Assembly: GCF_002855515.1 (NCBI RefSeq)
Contig: NZ_PKRP01000004.1
Location: 372,001 to 436,000, forward strand
Direction: 5' to 3'
DNA length: 64,000 bases
Source of the DNA: Rhizobium sp. TH135
Lineage (GTDB): Bacteria; Pseudomonadota; Alphaproteobacteria; Rhizobiales; Rhizobiaceae
How positions within the stretch are numbered: the stretch's first letter is position 1; the number at the start of each line of letters is the position of its first letter. A program made the translations under genes and the position numbers. Positions 55,409-63,768 of the stretch are shown here, piece by piece. Under the pieces are notes generated by a model. That model had not been told where the DNA came from and ran no database searches. It saw nothing but the letters and a program-made list of their open reading frames with translations.

Positions 55409-55710
55409 TAACAGGAACCCGTTTTCATGGCGGCCAGCCGAAGCCCGCTCGCCCATTCTCGTCGTTTCGCATGTCTATGGGATGTTGCCAATATGGATTG
55501 TGGCAGGCCCATTACAAGAAGCATGCCAGATCGACGATGCAGCGGTCCCGCGGAGAAAGTGAGGCAGTGTCGTTCACGAATCCGCATGTGATGGGCGTCA
55601 TAGCACTCGCAAAGCCGGCACTTTATGGTTAAGTTGTTCCTTGACTGAGCTTTTTTGCTTTGGCACCTTTGTCAGCACTCACGTCACATTAGAAAATTCA
55701 GGGGGTCCGC
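55409..55710. other. Divergent intergenic region lptC-ihfB
   Basis: About 300 bp holding the divergent promoters of lptC and ihfB. A TTGACT hexamer at 55641-55646 faces ihfB but lacks a good -10 at 17 bp. I see no gene, RNA or repeat here. Confidence 0.4.
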
Positions 55711-56013
55711 GTGATAAAGTCGGAATTGGTGCAGATCGTCGCGGCCCGTAATCCGCATCTCTATCACCGGGATGTCGAAAATATCGTAAATGCAGTTCTT
55801 GACGAGATCACCGACGCGCTGGCAGCCGGCAATCGTGTTGAGCTGCGTGGCTTCGGCGCTTTTTCGGTCAAGAATCGCCCCTCCCGCTCTGGACGCAACC
55901 CGCGCACCGGCGAGACAGTCTTCGTCGAGGAGAAGTGGGTGCCCTTCTTCAAGACCGGCAAGGAACTGCGCGAGCGTCTGAACCCCGGCATGGGCGACGA
56001 AGACGACGAATAA
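55711..56013 (+). CDS. ihfB: Integration host factor subunit beta
   Basis: A 100-residue HU/IHF-family DNA-bending protein. It starts (GTG) [25 protein letters not shown], contains the signature [22 protein letters not shown] with the DNA-intercalating proline arm, and ends in an acidic GDEDDE tail. The sequence fits IHF-beta rather than HU. It pairs with IhfA encoded elsewhere; IHF bends DNA at sigma-54 promoters. GGGGG lies just before the GTG. lapA follows. Confidence 0.95.
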   Translation: MIKSELVQIVAARNPHLYHRDVENIVNAVLDEITDALAAGNRVELRGFGAFSVKNRPSRSGRNPRTGETVFVEEKWVPFFKTGKELRERLNPGMGDEDDE

Positions 56014-56106
56014 GCGCTTTTCGCGTTGAAAATTCCGCCTCTGTCCTTAACTTGAACCTCTGAGAGGTCCCGGCAGGGGGCCGGAAGAGATGAGGGAGTT
56101 GTCGAG

Positions 56107-56451
56107 ATGGTCCGGAAAATCGTGAGCCTCGTGGTATTCCTTCCGCTCGGTGTGCTGCTGGTCGTTCTGGCCGTTGCCAACCGTGCCTCGGTCAATCTGG
56201 CCCTCAACCCGTTCAATCCGGCTGATCAGGCGCTGTCCGTCTCCGCACCCCTCTTTGTCTTTCTGATAGTGGCCGTCATGCTCGGCGTCCTTCTCGGCGC
56301 CACGGTGACCTGGTTCACTCAAGGCAAGCACCGCAAGAAGGCGCGCAACCAGTCCCGCATGGCCCAGCAGTGGCAGGCCGAAGCCGATCGGCAGAAGACG
56401 CGGGCCGAAGAGATTGCCGGCTCGACCCTTCCCCAACTCGGTGCCCGCTAG
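56107..56451 (+). CDS. lapA: LapA family (DUF1049) membrane protein
   Basis: A 114-residue inner-membrane protein with two transmembrane helices (about 5-25 and 45-67) and a cytoplasmic basic coiled C-terminus. In E. coli LapA (YciS) works with LapB in controlling LPS synthesis through LpxC turnover; here only LapA is adjacent. The ihfB-lapA pairing is conserved in rhizobia. GATGAGGGAG precedes the ATG. Confidence 0.88.
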   Translation: MVRKIVSLVVFLPLGVLLVVLAVANRASVNLALNPFNPADQALSVSAPLFVFLIVAVMLGVLLGATVTWFTQGKHRKKARNQSRMAQQWQAEADRQKTRAEEIAGSTLPQLGAR

Positions 56452-56557
56452 GCCCCGGCAAACCTGAGCGACGGTCGCTCTCGGCAAATTTCCTTTCCGC
56501 GCCGGGCCGGCAATGCTAAGGGCTGGCCGAGACGAACACGACCCACGGATCATTGAC

Positions 56558-57700
56558 GTGAAGAACAAGGAACGTCGCCCCGGCGCCAAGCCATTCCCGG
56601 GAGCGAAGGCCAAAGGCAGTGGCGAGACACGGCCGGCAACGGCAAAGCCTTACGCATCGAAGGGCAGGGACGAGCGCCAGGCCCGCGCGCCGCGCCGTGA
56701 TGCCGAGGCACCAAAGCCGAAGCCCCAGCCGCAATCGCCCGATACGACGGCTGAACCCACCCGTGCTCTGACGGTCCGCAACGGTGATCGCCCGACAGAG
56801 CGCGTGCCGCTGATCCTCGAATCCTCGGGTGCCGGCGATTTCCACCTGATCGACAGCGGCGATGGCCTAAAGCTCGAGCAATACGGTCCCTATCGCATCG
56901 TGCGCCCGGAAGCCCAGGCCCTGTGGCCGAAGGCGCTGCCCACCCATGTCTGGGACAAGGCCGACGCCGTGTTCACCGGCGACACGGACGAAGACGGCAT
57001 GGGCCGCTGGCGCTTCCAGCGCGAGGCGCTTGGCGAAACCTGGCCGCTGTCCCTGCTCGGCGTTGATTTTCACGGCCGCTTCACCGCCTTCCGCCATGTC
57101 GGTGTTTTCCCGGAACAGATCGCCCATTGGAGCTGGATGAAGCAGAAGATCGAGGCTGCCGACCGGCCGCTCAAGGTCCTGAACCTCTTTGGTTATACCG
57201 GTGTCGCCTCGCTCGTGGCCGCCGCTGCTGGCGCCGAGGTCACCCATGTCGATGCTTCCAAGAAGGCTATCGGTTGGGCGCGGGAGAACCAGTCGCTGAG
57301 CCGCCTCGACAAGGCGCCGATCCGCTGGATCTGCGAAGATGCGATGAAGTTCATCCTGCGCGAGGAACGTCGCGGCCACCGCTACGACATCATCCTCACC
57401 GACCCGCCGAAATTCGGCCGTGGCCCGAACGGTGAAGTCTGGCAGCTCTTCGATCACCTGCCGTTGATGCTCGATATCTGCCGCGAGCTTCTGGCGCCGA
57501 AGGCCGTCGGCCTCGTGCTCACAGCCTATTCGATCCGTGCCAGTTTCTATTCCATCCACGAACTGATGCGCGAGACCATGCGCGGCAAGGGCGGCCTGGT
57601 CGAGTCCGGCGAACTCGTCATCCGCGAGGCCGGTCTCGACGGCAAGACGCCGGGGCGTGCGCTCTCCACCTCTCTCTTCAGCCGCTGGGTGCCGAAATGA
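56558..57700 (+). CDS. Class I SAM-dependent rRNA methyltransferase-like protein
   Basis: About 380 residues. The N-terminal 80 are basic, Pro/Ala-rich and disordered. The methyltransferase core has motif I VLNLFGYTGVASLVAAAAGA and the catalytic ILTDPPKFGRG, resembling the RlmI/RlmK-like cytosine/guanine rRNA methyltransferases. Exact substrate is unknown. The start is uncertain: GTG at 56558 (with ACGGA upstream) gives the KNKERRPGAK start that I favour; ATG at 56513 is also in frame. It overlaps the TrmH-like gene by 4 bp. Confidence 0.88.
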   Translation: MKNKERRPGAKPFPGAKAKGSGETRPATAKPYASKGRDERQARAPRRDAEAPKPKPQPQSPDTTAEPTRALTVRNGDRPTERVPLILESSGAGDFHLIDSGDGLKLEQYGPYRIVRPEAQALWPKALPTHVWDKADAVFTGDTDEDGMGRWRFQREALGETWPLSLLGVDFHGRFTAFRHVGVFPEQIAHWSWMKQKIEAADRPLKVLNLFGYTGVASLVAAAAGAEVTHVDASKKAIGWARENQSLSRLDKAPIRWICEDAMKFILREERRGHRYDIILTDPPKFGRGPNGEVWQLFDHLPLMLDICRELLAPKAVGLVLTAYSIRASFYSIHELMRETMRGKGGLVESGELVIREAGLDGKTPGRALSTSLFSRWVPK

Positions 57701-58557
57701 CCGACGACTATCGAAACGAAGGCCCGCGCCGCGTCGGTCAGGTGAAGGAAGTCACCAGCCTCGCCAACCCCATCATCAAGGACATCAAGGCTCTTTCCCA
57801 GAAGAAGAGCCGCGACGAAAGCCGCACCTTCCTTGCAGAAGGCTTGAAGCTTGTTATCGATGCGCTCGATCGCGGCTGGACCATCCGCACCCTCGTCTAT
57901 GCCAAGGCCGGCAAGGGCAAGCCCCTGGTCGAAAAAGTCGCCGCCCGCACCGTTGCAGCAGGCGGCCTGGTGCTGGAAGTCAGCGAAAAGGTTATGTCCT
58001 CGATCACGCGGCGCGACAACCCGCAAATGGTCGCCGCCGTCTTTGAACAGCGCTGGACGCCGCTCAATGACATCCAGCCGAAGGGCTCGGAAACCTGGAT
58101 CGCGCTCGACCGCGTCCGCGATCCGGGCAATCTCGGCACCATTATCCGCACGGCCGACGCCGTAGGCGCGTCCGGTGTCATTCTCGTAGGTGATTGCACC
58201 GATCCCTTTTCCATGGAAACCGTGCGCGCCACTATGGGCTCGATGTTCGCCCTGCCGCTGGTGAAGACCACACCGGCCGATTTCCTGAAATGGAAGAAGT
58301 CCGTGGATACTCGCCTCGTCGCCACGCATCTGGCCGGCGCCGTCGATTACCGCACCATCGACTACCGCTCCAAGCCGGTCATCCTGATGATGGGCAACGA
58401 GCAGTCGGGCCTGCCGGATGAGCTGGCTCAGGCAGCAGACAAGCTCGCCCGAATTCCCCAGGTCGGCATGGCCGATAGCCTGAACCTCGCAGTCGCCACC
58501 GGCGTCATGCTGTTCGAGGTCCGCCGCCACCTGCTCGCCCTCGATGGAGCCAAGTGA
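57697..58557 (+). CDS. TrmH/SpoU family RNA 2'-O-methyltransferase
   Basis: A 286-residue SPOUT methyltransferase. An N-terminal substrate-binding L30e-like domain ([23 protein letters not shown]) precedes the knotted domain with motif 1 [21 protein letters not shown], motif 2 [15 protein letters not shown], and motif 3 [22 protein letters not shown]. It methylates ribose of rRNA or tRNA; the site cannot be told. It is coupled to genes on both sides by 4-bp overlaps. Confidence 0.93.
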   Translation: MTDDYRNEGPRRVGQVKEVTSLANPIIKDIKALSQKKSRDESRTFLAEGLKLVIDALDRGWTIRTLVYAKAGKGKPLVEKVAARTVAAGGLVLEVSEKVMSSITRRDNPQMVAAVFEQRWTPLNDIQPKGSETWIALDRVRDPGNLGTIIRTADAVGASGVILVGDCTDPFSMETVRATMGSMFALPLVKTTPADFLKWKKSVDTRLVATHLAGAVDYRTIDYRSKPVILMMGNEQSGLPDELAQAADKLARIPQVGMADSLNLAVATGVMLFEVRRHLLALDGAK

Positions 58558-59051
58558 CCATGCTTGCCGCCTTCAACCGGCCCGGTCCGGTCCTGATCTT
58601 CATCGCCATCGCCCTGATCCTTGATCAGGCGATCAAATATGCGGTGGAGATCTATCTGCCGATGCATGAACTGATCCCGGTCATGCCTTTCTGGGCGCTC
58701 TACCGGACCCATAATCTCGGCGTCGCCTTCTCCATGCTGTCGCATCTCGACAGCTGGTTCATCGTCGGACTGCGCCTCGTGATCGTGGCTTTTGTCCTGT
58801 GGCTCTGGCGGAAGACCAGCCCTGAGCAGCATTTCGCCCATCTCGGCTTTGCGATGATCATCGCAGGCGCGCTTGGCAACATCATCGACCGCCTCACCTA
58901 TGGCTATGTGGTCGACTATATCCTCTTCTACACCCAGACATGGTCCTTCGCCGTCTTCAACCTGGCGGATAGTTTCATCACCATCGGCGCGATCTTCATC
59001 GTCATCGACGAGATCATCCAGCACCGTAAGCCGGAGCCGCCGGAGGCTTGA
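58554..59051 (+). CDS. lspA: Lipoprotein signal peptidase LspA
   Basis: A 165-residue aspartyl membrane peptidase with four helices that removes signal peptides from diacylglyceryl prolipoproteins. The two catalytic aspartates are in [10 protein letters not shown] and FNLADSFI, and NLGVAFSM supplies the conserved asparagine. The GTG at 58554 overlaps the upstream stop (GTGA); ATG at 58560 is the alternative. In many bacteria lspA sits by ileS; here it is between a TrmH-like gene and olsB. Confidence 0.95.
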   Translation: MTMLAAFNRPGPVLIFIAIALILDQAIKYAVEIYLPMHELIPVMPFWALYRTHNLGVAFSMLSHLDSWFIVGLRLVIVAFVLWLWRKTSPEQHFAHLGFAMIIAGALGNIIDRLTYGYVVDYILFYTQTWSFAVFNLADSFITIGAIFIVIDEIIQHRKPEPPEA

Positions 59052-59076
59052 CGGAGGCGGAAGCCTCCGAAGTTTT
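59041..59076 (+). terminator. Terminator overlapping the lspA stop
   Basis: CGGAGGCT (59041-59048) pairs with AGCCTCCG (59062-59069), followed by AAGTTTT. The hairpin begins inside the last codons of lspA. Confidence 0.6.
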
Positions 59077-59092
59077 GTCACTTTCCTGTAGC
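59075..59092 (+). promoter_or_regulatory. Candidate PHO box upstream of olsB
   Basis: TTGTCAC-TTTC-CTGTAGC has the 7-4-7 spacing of PhoB sites; the first unit matches the consensus CTGTCAY at six positions, the second less well. It ends 45 bp before the olsB ATG. Ornithine-lipid synthesis is induced by phosphate limitation through PhoB in Sinorhizobium. Confidence 0.5.
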
Positions 59093-59137
59093 AGTCTCGT
59101 GTTTAAAGGCCCGTGACTTCAACGCTGGACAGATCCG

Positions 59138-60019
59138 ATGAGCGTGGAACTGATCGAACGAGACCTTCTTCTGGAAAACCCGGCCGTTATGCCGCTGGGG
59201 CTTCCCGCTTCGCGCGATATCCTGGGCCGAATTGGTAGCCTGGAAACGCGCATTGCCCGCACCGAACGCGAGATCGACGCGGCCCAGGCCGTGCGCTACC
59301 GCGTCTTCGTCGAGGAGATGAAGGCGCAAGTCTGCGTTGAAGATGCCCGCCGCGGCCGGGAAGTCGACAGCTGGGATAGCCTCTGCGATCATCTCCTGGT
59401 TCTCGACCGCTCGATCGATGGTGACGCCGAAGACCAGATTGTCGGTACCTACCGCCTGCTGCGCCATGAAGTGGCGATCGCGCATGGCGGCTTCTATTCC
59501 GGCTCCGAATTCGGCGTCGACGCACTCGTCGCCCGCCATCCGGAAAAGCGTTTCATGGAGCTCGGCCGCTCCTGCGTGCTGCCGCAGTATCGCACCAAGC
59601 GCACGGTCGAACTGCTCTGGCAGGGTTGCTGGGCCTATGCCTTGCATAACCGCATCGATGCCATGTTCGGCTGCGGTTCCTTCCCCGGCGTACAGCCGGA
59701 GGAGCATGCGCTGGCGCTCTCCTTCCTGCACCAGAATGCAGTCGCCAAGGGCGAATGGGCGGTCGACGCACTGCCCCATCTCTACCGCGAGATGGACCTG
59801 ATGCCGTCCGAAGCCGTGAATGCCCGCCGCGCACTCTTCGCGATGCCGCCGCTGATAAAGGGCTATCTCCGCCTTGGTGCCATGGTCGGCAATGGCGCGG
59901 TGGTCGACCAGGCCTTCAACACGACGGATGTCCTGATCATCCTGCCCATCGCCAGCATTTCCGGCCGCTACGTCAACTATTACGGCGCCGACGCCGGCCG
60001 CTTCGCCAGCGCCAGCTGA
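59138..60019 (+). CDS. olsB: L-ornithine N-alpha-acyltransferase OlsB
   Basis: A 293-residue GNAT-like acyltransferase that transfers a 3-hydroxyacyl chain from acyl carrier protein to ornithine, making lyso-ornithine lipid. Recognised from AVRYRVFVEEMKAQVCVE, YRLLRHEVAIAHGGFYSGSEF, MELGRSCVLPQYRTKRTVELLW and the length of about 290. It is the first step of a phosphorus-free membrane lipid that replaces phospholipids under phosphate limitation; olsA, for the second step, is not in the window. The ATG at 59138 has CTGGACAG upstream. Confidence 0.93.
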   Translation: MSVELIERDLLLENPAVMPLGLPASRDILGRIGSLETRIARTEREIDAAQAVRYRVFVEEMKAQVCVEDARRGREVDSWDSLCDHLLVLDRSIDGDAEDQIVGTYRLLRHEVAIAHGGFYSGSEFGVDALVARHPEKRFMELGRSCVLPQYRTKRTVELLWQGCWAYALHNRIDAMFGCGSFPGVQPEEHALALSFLHQNAVAKGEWAVDALPHLYREMDLMPSEAVNARRALFAMPPLIKGYLRLGAMVGNGAVVDQAFNTTDVLIILPIASISGRYVNYYGADAGRFASAS

Positions 60020-60027
60020 CGATCGTC

Positions 60028-60071
60028 TCTTCTCCCCGGCGGGGAGAAGATCCCGGCAGGGAGATGAGGGG
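60028..60071. repeat. REP-like palindromic repeat after olsB
   Basis: TCTTCTCCCC and GGGGAGAAGA form a perfect 10-bp stem around GGC (60028-60050), followed by a GC-rich tail TCCCGGCAGGGAGATGAGG. This looks like the dispersed repeat common between genes in Rhizobiales. It starts 9 bp after the olsB stop and may act as its terminator. Confidence 0.7.
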
Positions 60072-60110
60072 GCGGCGAAGCCGAACCACAAAGTCGTCAG
60101 TGCTTGCCGA

Positions 60111-60338
60111 TCATTGCGAAACGGCACACCCGCCTGATTGCACCCGGCTGACACGCCGCTGGCAATCTTCCGTGGCCTCCACCCTTACCACCCGCATCGG
60201 CACTTCCGCTACCATCGGCATGTCCGCAAGCTCCCGAAGGCTCATTTCCCGCAAAGCAGGATGCCCCATGGGATCATGCCGCCAGTCCCGCACCACCGGT
60301 GTCACGGGTTGTCGTTGTCTCCAGAAAAACTTGAACAT
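60111..60338 (-). CDS. Small hypothetical protein, 75 aa
   Basis: A 75-residue basic protein starting MFKFFWRQRQPVTPVVRDWR, with LREMSLRELADMP in the middle, faintly like the conserved part of DUF1127 small proteins. Cysteines are at about 58 and 70. The ATG at 60338 has GAGG eight bases upstream. It is transcribed away from the LysR regulator across a region with two strong palindromes, so it may be that regulator's target. I do not recognise its function. Confidence 0.55.
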   Translation of the reverse strand: MFKFFWRQRQPVTPVVRDWRHDPMGHPALREMSLRELADMPMVAEVPMRVVRVEATEDCQRRVSRVQSGGCAVSQ

Positions 60339-60407
60339 GGCCTCGCCTCGATAAACTGGAAGGAAGGCGTGAACCTTCGGAACAGGCTTCAGCATCGGCC
60401 TTCAGGT

Positions 60408-60431
60408 GGCAAAATTCAATTGAGTTTTGCC
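60408..60431. promoter_or_regulatory. Near-perfect 24-bp palindrome, candidate LysR operator
   Basis: GGCAAAATTCAA is mirrored by TTGAGTTTTGCC with one mismatch in 12 pairs. It lies 24 bp before the LysR start and 70 bp before the small gene's start, in their shared promoter region. Confidence 0.6.
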
Positions 60432-60440
60432 CCTGTTGAC

Positions 60441-60455
60441 TATAGTTTTCCTATA
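60441..60455. promoter_or_regulatory. TATAG-N5-CTATA dyad at the LysR start
   Basis: A perfect 15-bp interrupted palindrome TATAG-TTTTC-CTATA that runs into the ATG of the LysR gene. It fits the T-N11-A form of LysR sites and overlaps likely -10 sequences of the divergent transcript. Confidence 0.5.
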
Positions 60456-61372
60456 TGAAGAACCTCAATCAGGTGCACCTCAACGGTTTGCGTGCCGTCG
60501 AAGCCGCTGCCCGCCTTGGCTCACTCCAGGCGGCCGCGGAAGAGCTTGGCGTCTCCATCGGCGCCGTCAGCCAGCAGGTGATCAAGACCGAACAGCAGCT
60601 CGGCCGCCCGCTCTTCGAGCGCACTAGCCGTGGCATGGTCCCGGTCGAATCGGCGATCGATGTGCTGGCACGTTTGTCCGATGGCTTCCGCCACCTCTCG
60701 GGCGGCGTGGCCCTTGCCAGACGCAGCGACGAGAGCGTGCTAACAATCTCCGTCGCCCCGGTCTTCGCCGCCCGCTGGCTCGTCCACCGCATTCCCGCCT
60801 TTTCCGAGCGCTTCCCGGAAATCGGACTGCGCATCGACGCGAACGACCGCCTGACCGATGCCAGCCAGACCGACGTCGATCTGAGGATCCGTGTCGGACG
60901 TGGCCACTGGCCGGGTTTCAAGGCCGAACTCATCCTGGAGCAACGGGTCGCCCCGCTCTGCACCCCCGCCATGGCCGAAAAGCTGCGCGAACCCGCCGAC
61001 ATCCTCGATCTGCCGAAGGTCATCGATGGCAGGGCCATGTTCACCTGGGATGTCTGGCTATCGGAGGTCGGTGTTGAAGGCGCCGAGATCAAGGCGCGCC
61101 ACACCTTCAGCGAGGCTTCGCTCTGCCTCGACGCGACCATCGCGGGGCAGGGGGTGATGCTTGCCTGGCAGACGATCGCGTCGCATCAACTGCAGCACGG
61201 CCAGCTTGTCGCGCCCTTTGGTCCTGCAGTCAAAACAGGCTTCGGCCACTACTTCGTGACCGCAGAGAATGCGAGGCGCTCCGACAAGGTGGAGAAGTTC
61301 AAGCGCTGGCTGAAGCGTGAGATCGAGGAGGACATGGAGCGGCTGGCAAAAGCCGCTCCGGTCTTCGCTTAA
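60455..61372 (+). CDS. LysR family transcriptional regulator (GcvA-like)
   Basis: A 305-residue regulator. Residues 1-65 hold the winged helix (LNGLRAVEAAARLGSLQAAAEELGVSIGAVSQQV, cited in part). The rest is a periplasmic-binding-like effector domain of the GcvA group (LTISVAPVFAARWLVHRIPAF). Effector is unknown. It is divergent from a small gene with two palindromic sites between them, suggesting autoregulation and control of that gene. Its stop TAA overlaps the stop of the convergent malic enzyme gene within TTAA. Confidence 0.92.
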   Translation: MKNLNQVHLNGLRAVEAAARLGSLQAAAEELGVSIGAVSQQVIKTEQQLGRPLFERTSRGMVPVESAIDVLARLSDGFRHLSGGVALARRSDESVLTISVAPVFAARWLVHRIPAFSERFPEIGLRIDANDRLTDASQTDVDLRIRVGRGHWPGFKAELILEQRVAPLCTPAMAEKLREPADILDLPKVIDGRAMFTWDVWLSEVGVEGAEIKARHTFSEASLCLDATIAGQGVMLAWQTIASHQLQHGQLVAPFGPAVKTGFGHYFVTAENARRSDKVEKFKRWLKREIEEDMERLAKAAPVFA

Positions 61373-63654
61373 CCCGCGGCGTTGTAGGCCGCGATCGCTG
61401 CCATATTGACGATGTCGCTGTCCTTGGCGCCCATCTGTGCGATCTGCACCGACTTTTCTAGGCCGATCAGGAGCGGACCCATCACGGTCAGCCCGCCCAG
61501 TTCCTGCAGCATCTTGGTCGAGATTGCCGCCGAATGGATCGCCGGCATGACCAGCACATTGGCTGTGCCCGACAGGCGGCAGAAGGGATACTGCTCCATC
61601 CGGTGCTGGTTGAGCGCAATGTCGGCGCCCATCTCGCCATCATATTCGAAGGACACGCCGCGCCGGTCGAGGATCTTCACGGCTTCCCGAACGCGTTCGG
61701 AGCGTTCGCCGGTTGGATGGCCAAAGGTCGAGTAGGCAAGCAGTGCCACCCGTGGTTCAAGCCCCAATCGATGGGCGACGCCAGCCGCTTCTTCTGCGAT
61801 ATCGGCCAGTTCCTCGGCGGTCGGCATGTCGTGCACGGCGGTATCTGCGACGACAATCGTGCGCCCACGGGCCAGCGCCAGCGACACCCCGATCACGCGG
61901 TGGCCGGGTGCCGTGTCGATGCAGCGGCGCACGTCCTCAAGCGCCGTCGAATAATTGCGCGTCGTGCCGGTCACCATCGCATCGGCATCACCAAGAGCCA
62001 CCATGCAGGCGGCGAAGTGGTTGCGGTCGGTGTTGATCAGCCGCTGCGCATCGCGATGCAGGTAGCCCTTCCGCTGCAGGCGGGCATAGAGATATTCGGT
62101 GTAGGCATCGACGCGGGTCGACATGCGCGCATTGACCACCTCGATGCCAGGGCGGTCGAGATCGATCCCGGCCCGCTCGGCGGTCGCCTTCAACGGCTCG
62201 TCGCGGCCAAGCAGGATGGCAGTGCCGAGCCCCTGGTTGACGAAGGAGATGGCCGCACGCATCACCTGCTCCTCTTCGCCTTCGGCAAAGACGACGCGTT
62301 TGGGGTGGCTGCGCACGTGTTCGTAGATCCGCTGTGTGGCGGCAGCGATCGGGTCGCGCCGGGCGGAAAGTTCATGCGCATAGGCGCCGAGATCCTCGAT
62401 TTCCTTGCGCGCCACGCCGCTTTCCATCGCAGCCTTCGCGACGGCAACCGGGATCGCCGAGATCAGCCGGGGATCGAAGGGCACGGGAATGATGTATTGC
62501 GGCCCGAAGCGGGGACGCTCGCCCTGATAGGCGGCCGCTACATCATCAGGCACATCCTCGCGCGCCAGATCCGCGAGCGCCCGGACGGCGGCGATCTTCA
62601 TCGCGTCATTGATCTGGCTGGCGCGCACATCGAGCGCACCCCGGAAGATGTAGGGAAAGCCCAGAACATTGTTCACCTGGTTCGGATAGTCCGAACGTCC
62701 GGTGGCCATGATCGCATCGTCGCGGATCGCAGCCACTTCCTCAGGCGTGATTTCCGGGTCCGGATTGGCCATGGCGAATATGATCGGGTTCGGCGCCATC
62801 GAGGCCACCATCTCGGAAGACAGCGCACCCTTCTGCGACAGCCCGAACACCACGTCGGCGCCGACCATCGCTTCCTTCAAAGACCGACGGTCGGTCTTCA
62901 CCGCATGGGCCGACTTCCACTGGTTCATGCCCTCGGTGCGGCCCTGATAGATGACGCCCTTTGTGTCGCAGAGAATGATGTTCTCGCCGTTGAAGCCCAT
63001 GGCCTTGATCAGCTCGATACAGGCGATGGCCGCAGCCCCCGCACCGTTGCACACGAGCTTGGTCGTCTTGAAGTCGCGCCCTGTCAGCTCCAGCGCATTG
63101 ATCAGGCCGGCAGCCGCGATGATCGCGGTCCCATGCTGGTCGTCGTGGAAGACCGGAATATCCATCAGCTCGCGCAAGCGGCTTTCAATGATGAAACAGT
63201 CGGGCGCCTTGATGTCTTCAAGATTGATGCCGCCGAAGGAGGGGCCGAGATAACGCACGCAGTTGATAAACTCGTCGACATTCTCCGTGTCGACCTCGAG
63301 ATCGATCGAATCGACATCGGCGAAGCGCTTGAAGAGAACGGACTTGCCTTCCATGACGGGCTTGGAGGCCAGCGCCCCAAGATTGCCCAAGCCCAGGATG
63401 GCGGTGCCGTTCGAGATGACGGCGACCATGTTGCCACGGGTCGTATAATCATAGGCCGTCGCCGGATCAGCGGCGATCGCCTTCACGGGAACGGCAACGC
63501 CCGGGGAATAGGCGAGCGACAGATCGCGCTGGGTCGCCATCGCCTTTGTCGGCGTGATCTCCAGCTTGCCTGGGCGGCCTTGGGAGTGAAAGTCCAGCGC
63601 TTCCTGTTCCGTCACCGAGACTTTCGTCCGGCCGGTCGTCTTCTCGTTTGCCAT
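61369..63654 (-). CDS. maeB: NADP-dependent malic enzyme fused to a phosphotransacetylase-like domain
   Basis: A 761-residue chimeric malic enzyme making pyruvate from malate. The first 430 residues are the malic enzyme, with SLAYSPGVAVPVKAI, FHDDQHGTAIIAAAGL (metal and substrate site) and NAD(P)-binding VCNGAGAAAIACIEL. The last 320 resemble phosphotransacetylase, regulatory rather than catalytic in studied relatives. Its place beside mutS and olsB recalls the rhizobial tme gene (NADP-type) rather than dme, an inference from memory of synteny. The ATG at 63654 gives MANEKTTGRTK with GAGGGGAAGC upstream; a longer frame start was rejected. Confidence 0.95.
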   Translation of the reverse strand: MANEKTTGRTKVSVTEQEALDFHSQGRPGKLEITPTKAMATQRDLSLAYSPGVAVPVKAIAADPATAYDYTTRGNMVAVISNGTAILGLGNLGALASKPVMEGKSVLFKRFADVDSIDLEVDTENVDEFINCVRYLGPSFGGINLEDIKAPDCFIIESRLRELMDIPVFHDDQHGTAIIAAAGLINALELTGRDFKTTKLVCNGAGAAAIACIELIKAMGFNGENIILCDTKGVIYQGRTEGMNQWKSAHAVKTDRRSLKEAMVGADVVFGLSQKGALSSEMVASMAPNPIIFAMANPDPEITPEEVAAIRDDAIMATGRSDYPNQVNNVLGFPYIFRGALDVRASQINDAMKIAAVRALADLAREDVPDDVAAAYQGERPRFGPQYIIPVPFDPRLISAIPVAVAKAAMESGVARKEIEDLGAYAHELSARRDPIAAATQRIYEHVRSHPKRVVFAEGEEEQVMRAAISFVNQGLGTAILLGRDEPLKATAERAGIDLDRPGIEVVNARMSTRVDAYTEYLYARLQRKGYLHRDAQRLINTDRNHFAACMVALGDADAMVTGTTRNYSTALEDVRRCIDTAPGHRVIGVSLALARGRTIVVADTAVHDMPTAEELADIAEEAAGVAHRLGLEPRVALLAYSTFGHPTGERSERVREAVKILDRRGVSFEYDGEMGADIALNQHRMEQYPFCRLSGTANVLVMPAIHSAAISTKMLQELGGLTVMGPLLIGLEKSVQIAQMGAKDSDIVNMAAIAAYNAAG

Positions 63655-63768
63655 GCTTCCCCTCACCTTGTTGTGGGCAGCGGGCGATCGCCGGCCCATC
63701 CTGGTTGTTTTTCCTCGCCTTAAGTCGTTAGTGTTGCACGACTTCCTTTTCAAGAAAACATTGAGCCC

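Noticed and set aside
61534..63723. 729-codon open frame on the plus strand opposite the malic enzyme
   Set aside because: It mirrors a real high-GC gene on the other strand; its translation is rich in Arg, Gly, His and Asp and lacks any family motif. It is a codon-bias artefact.
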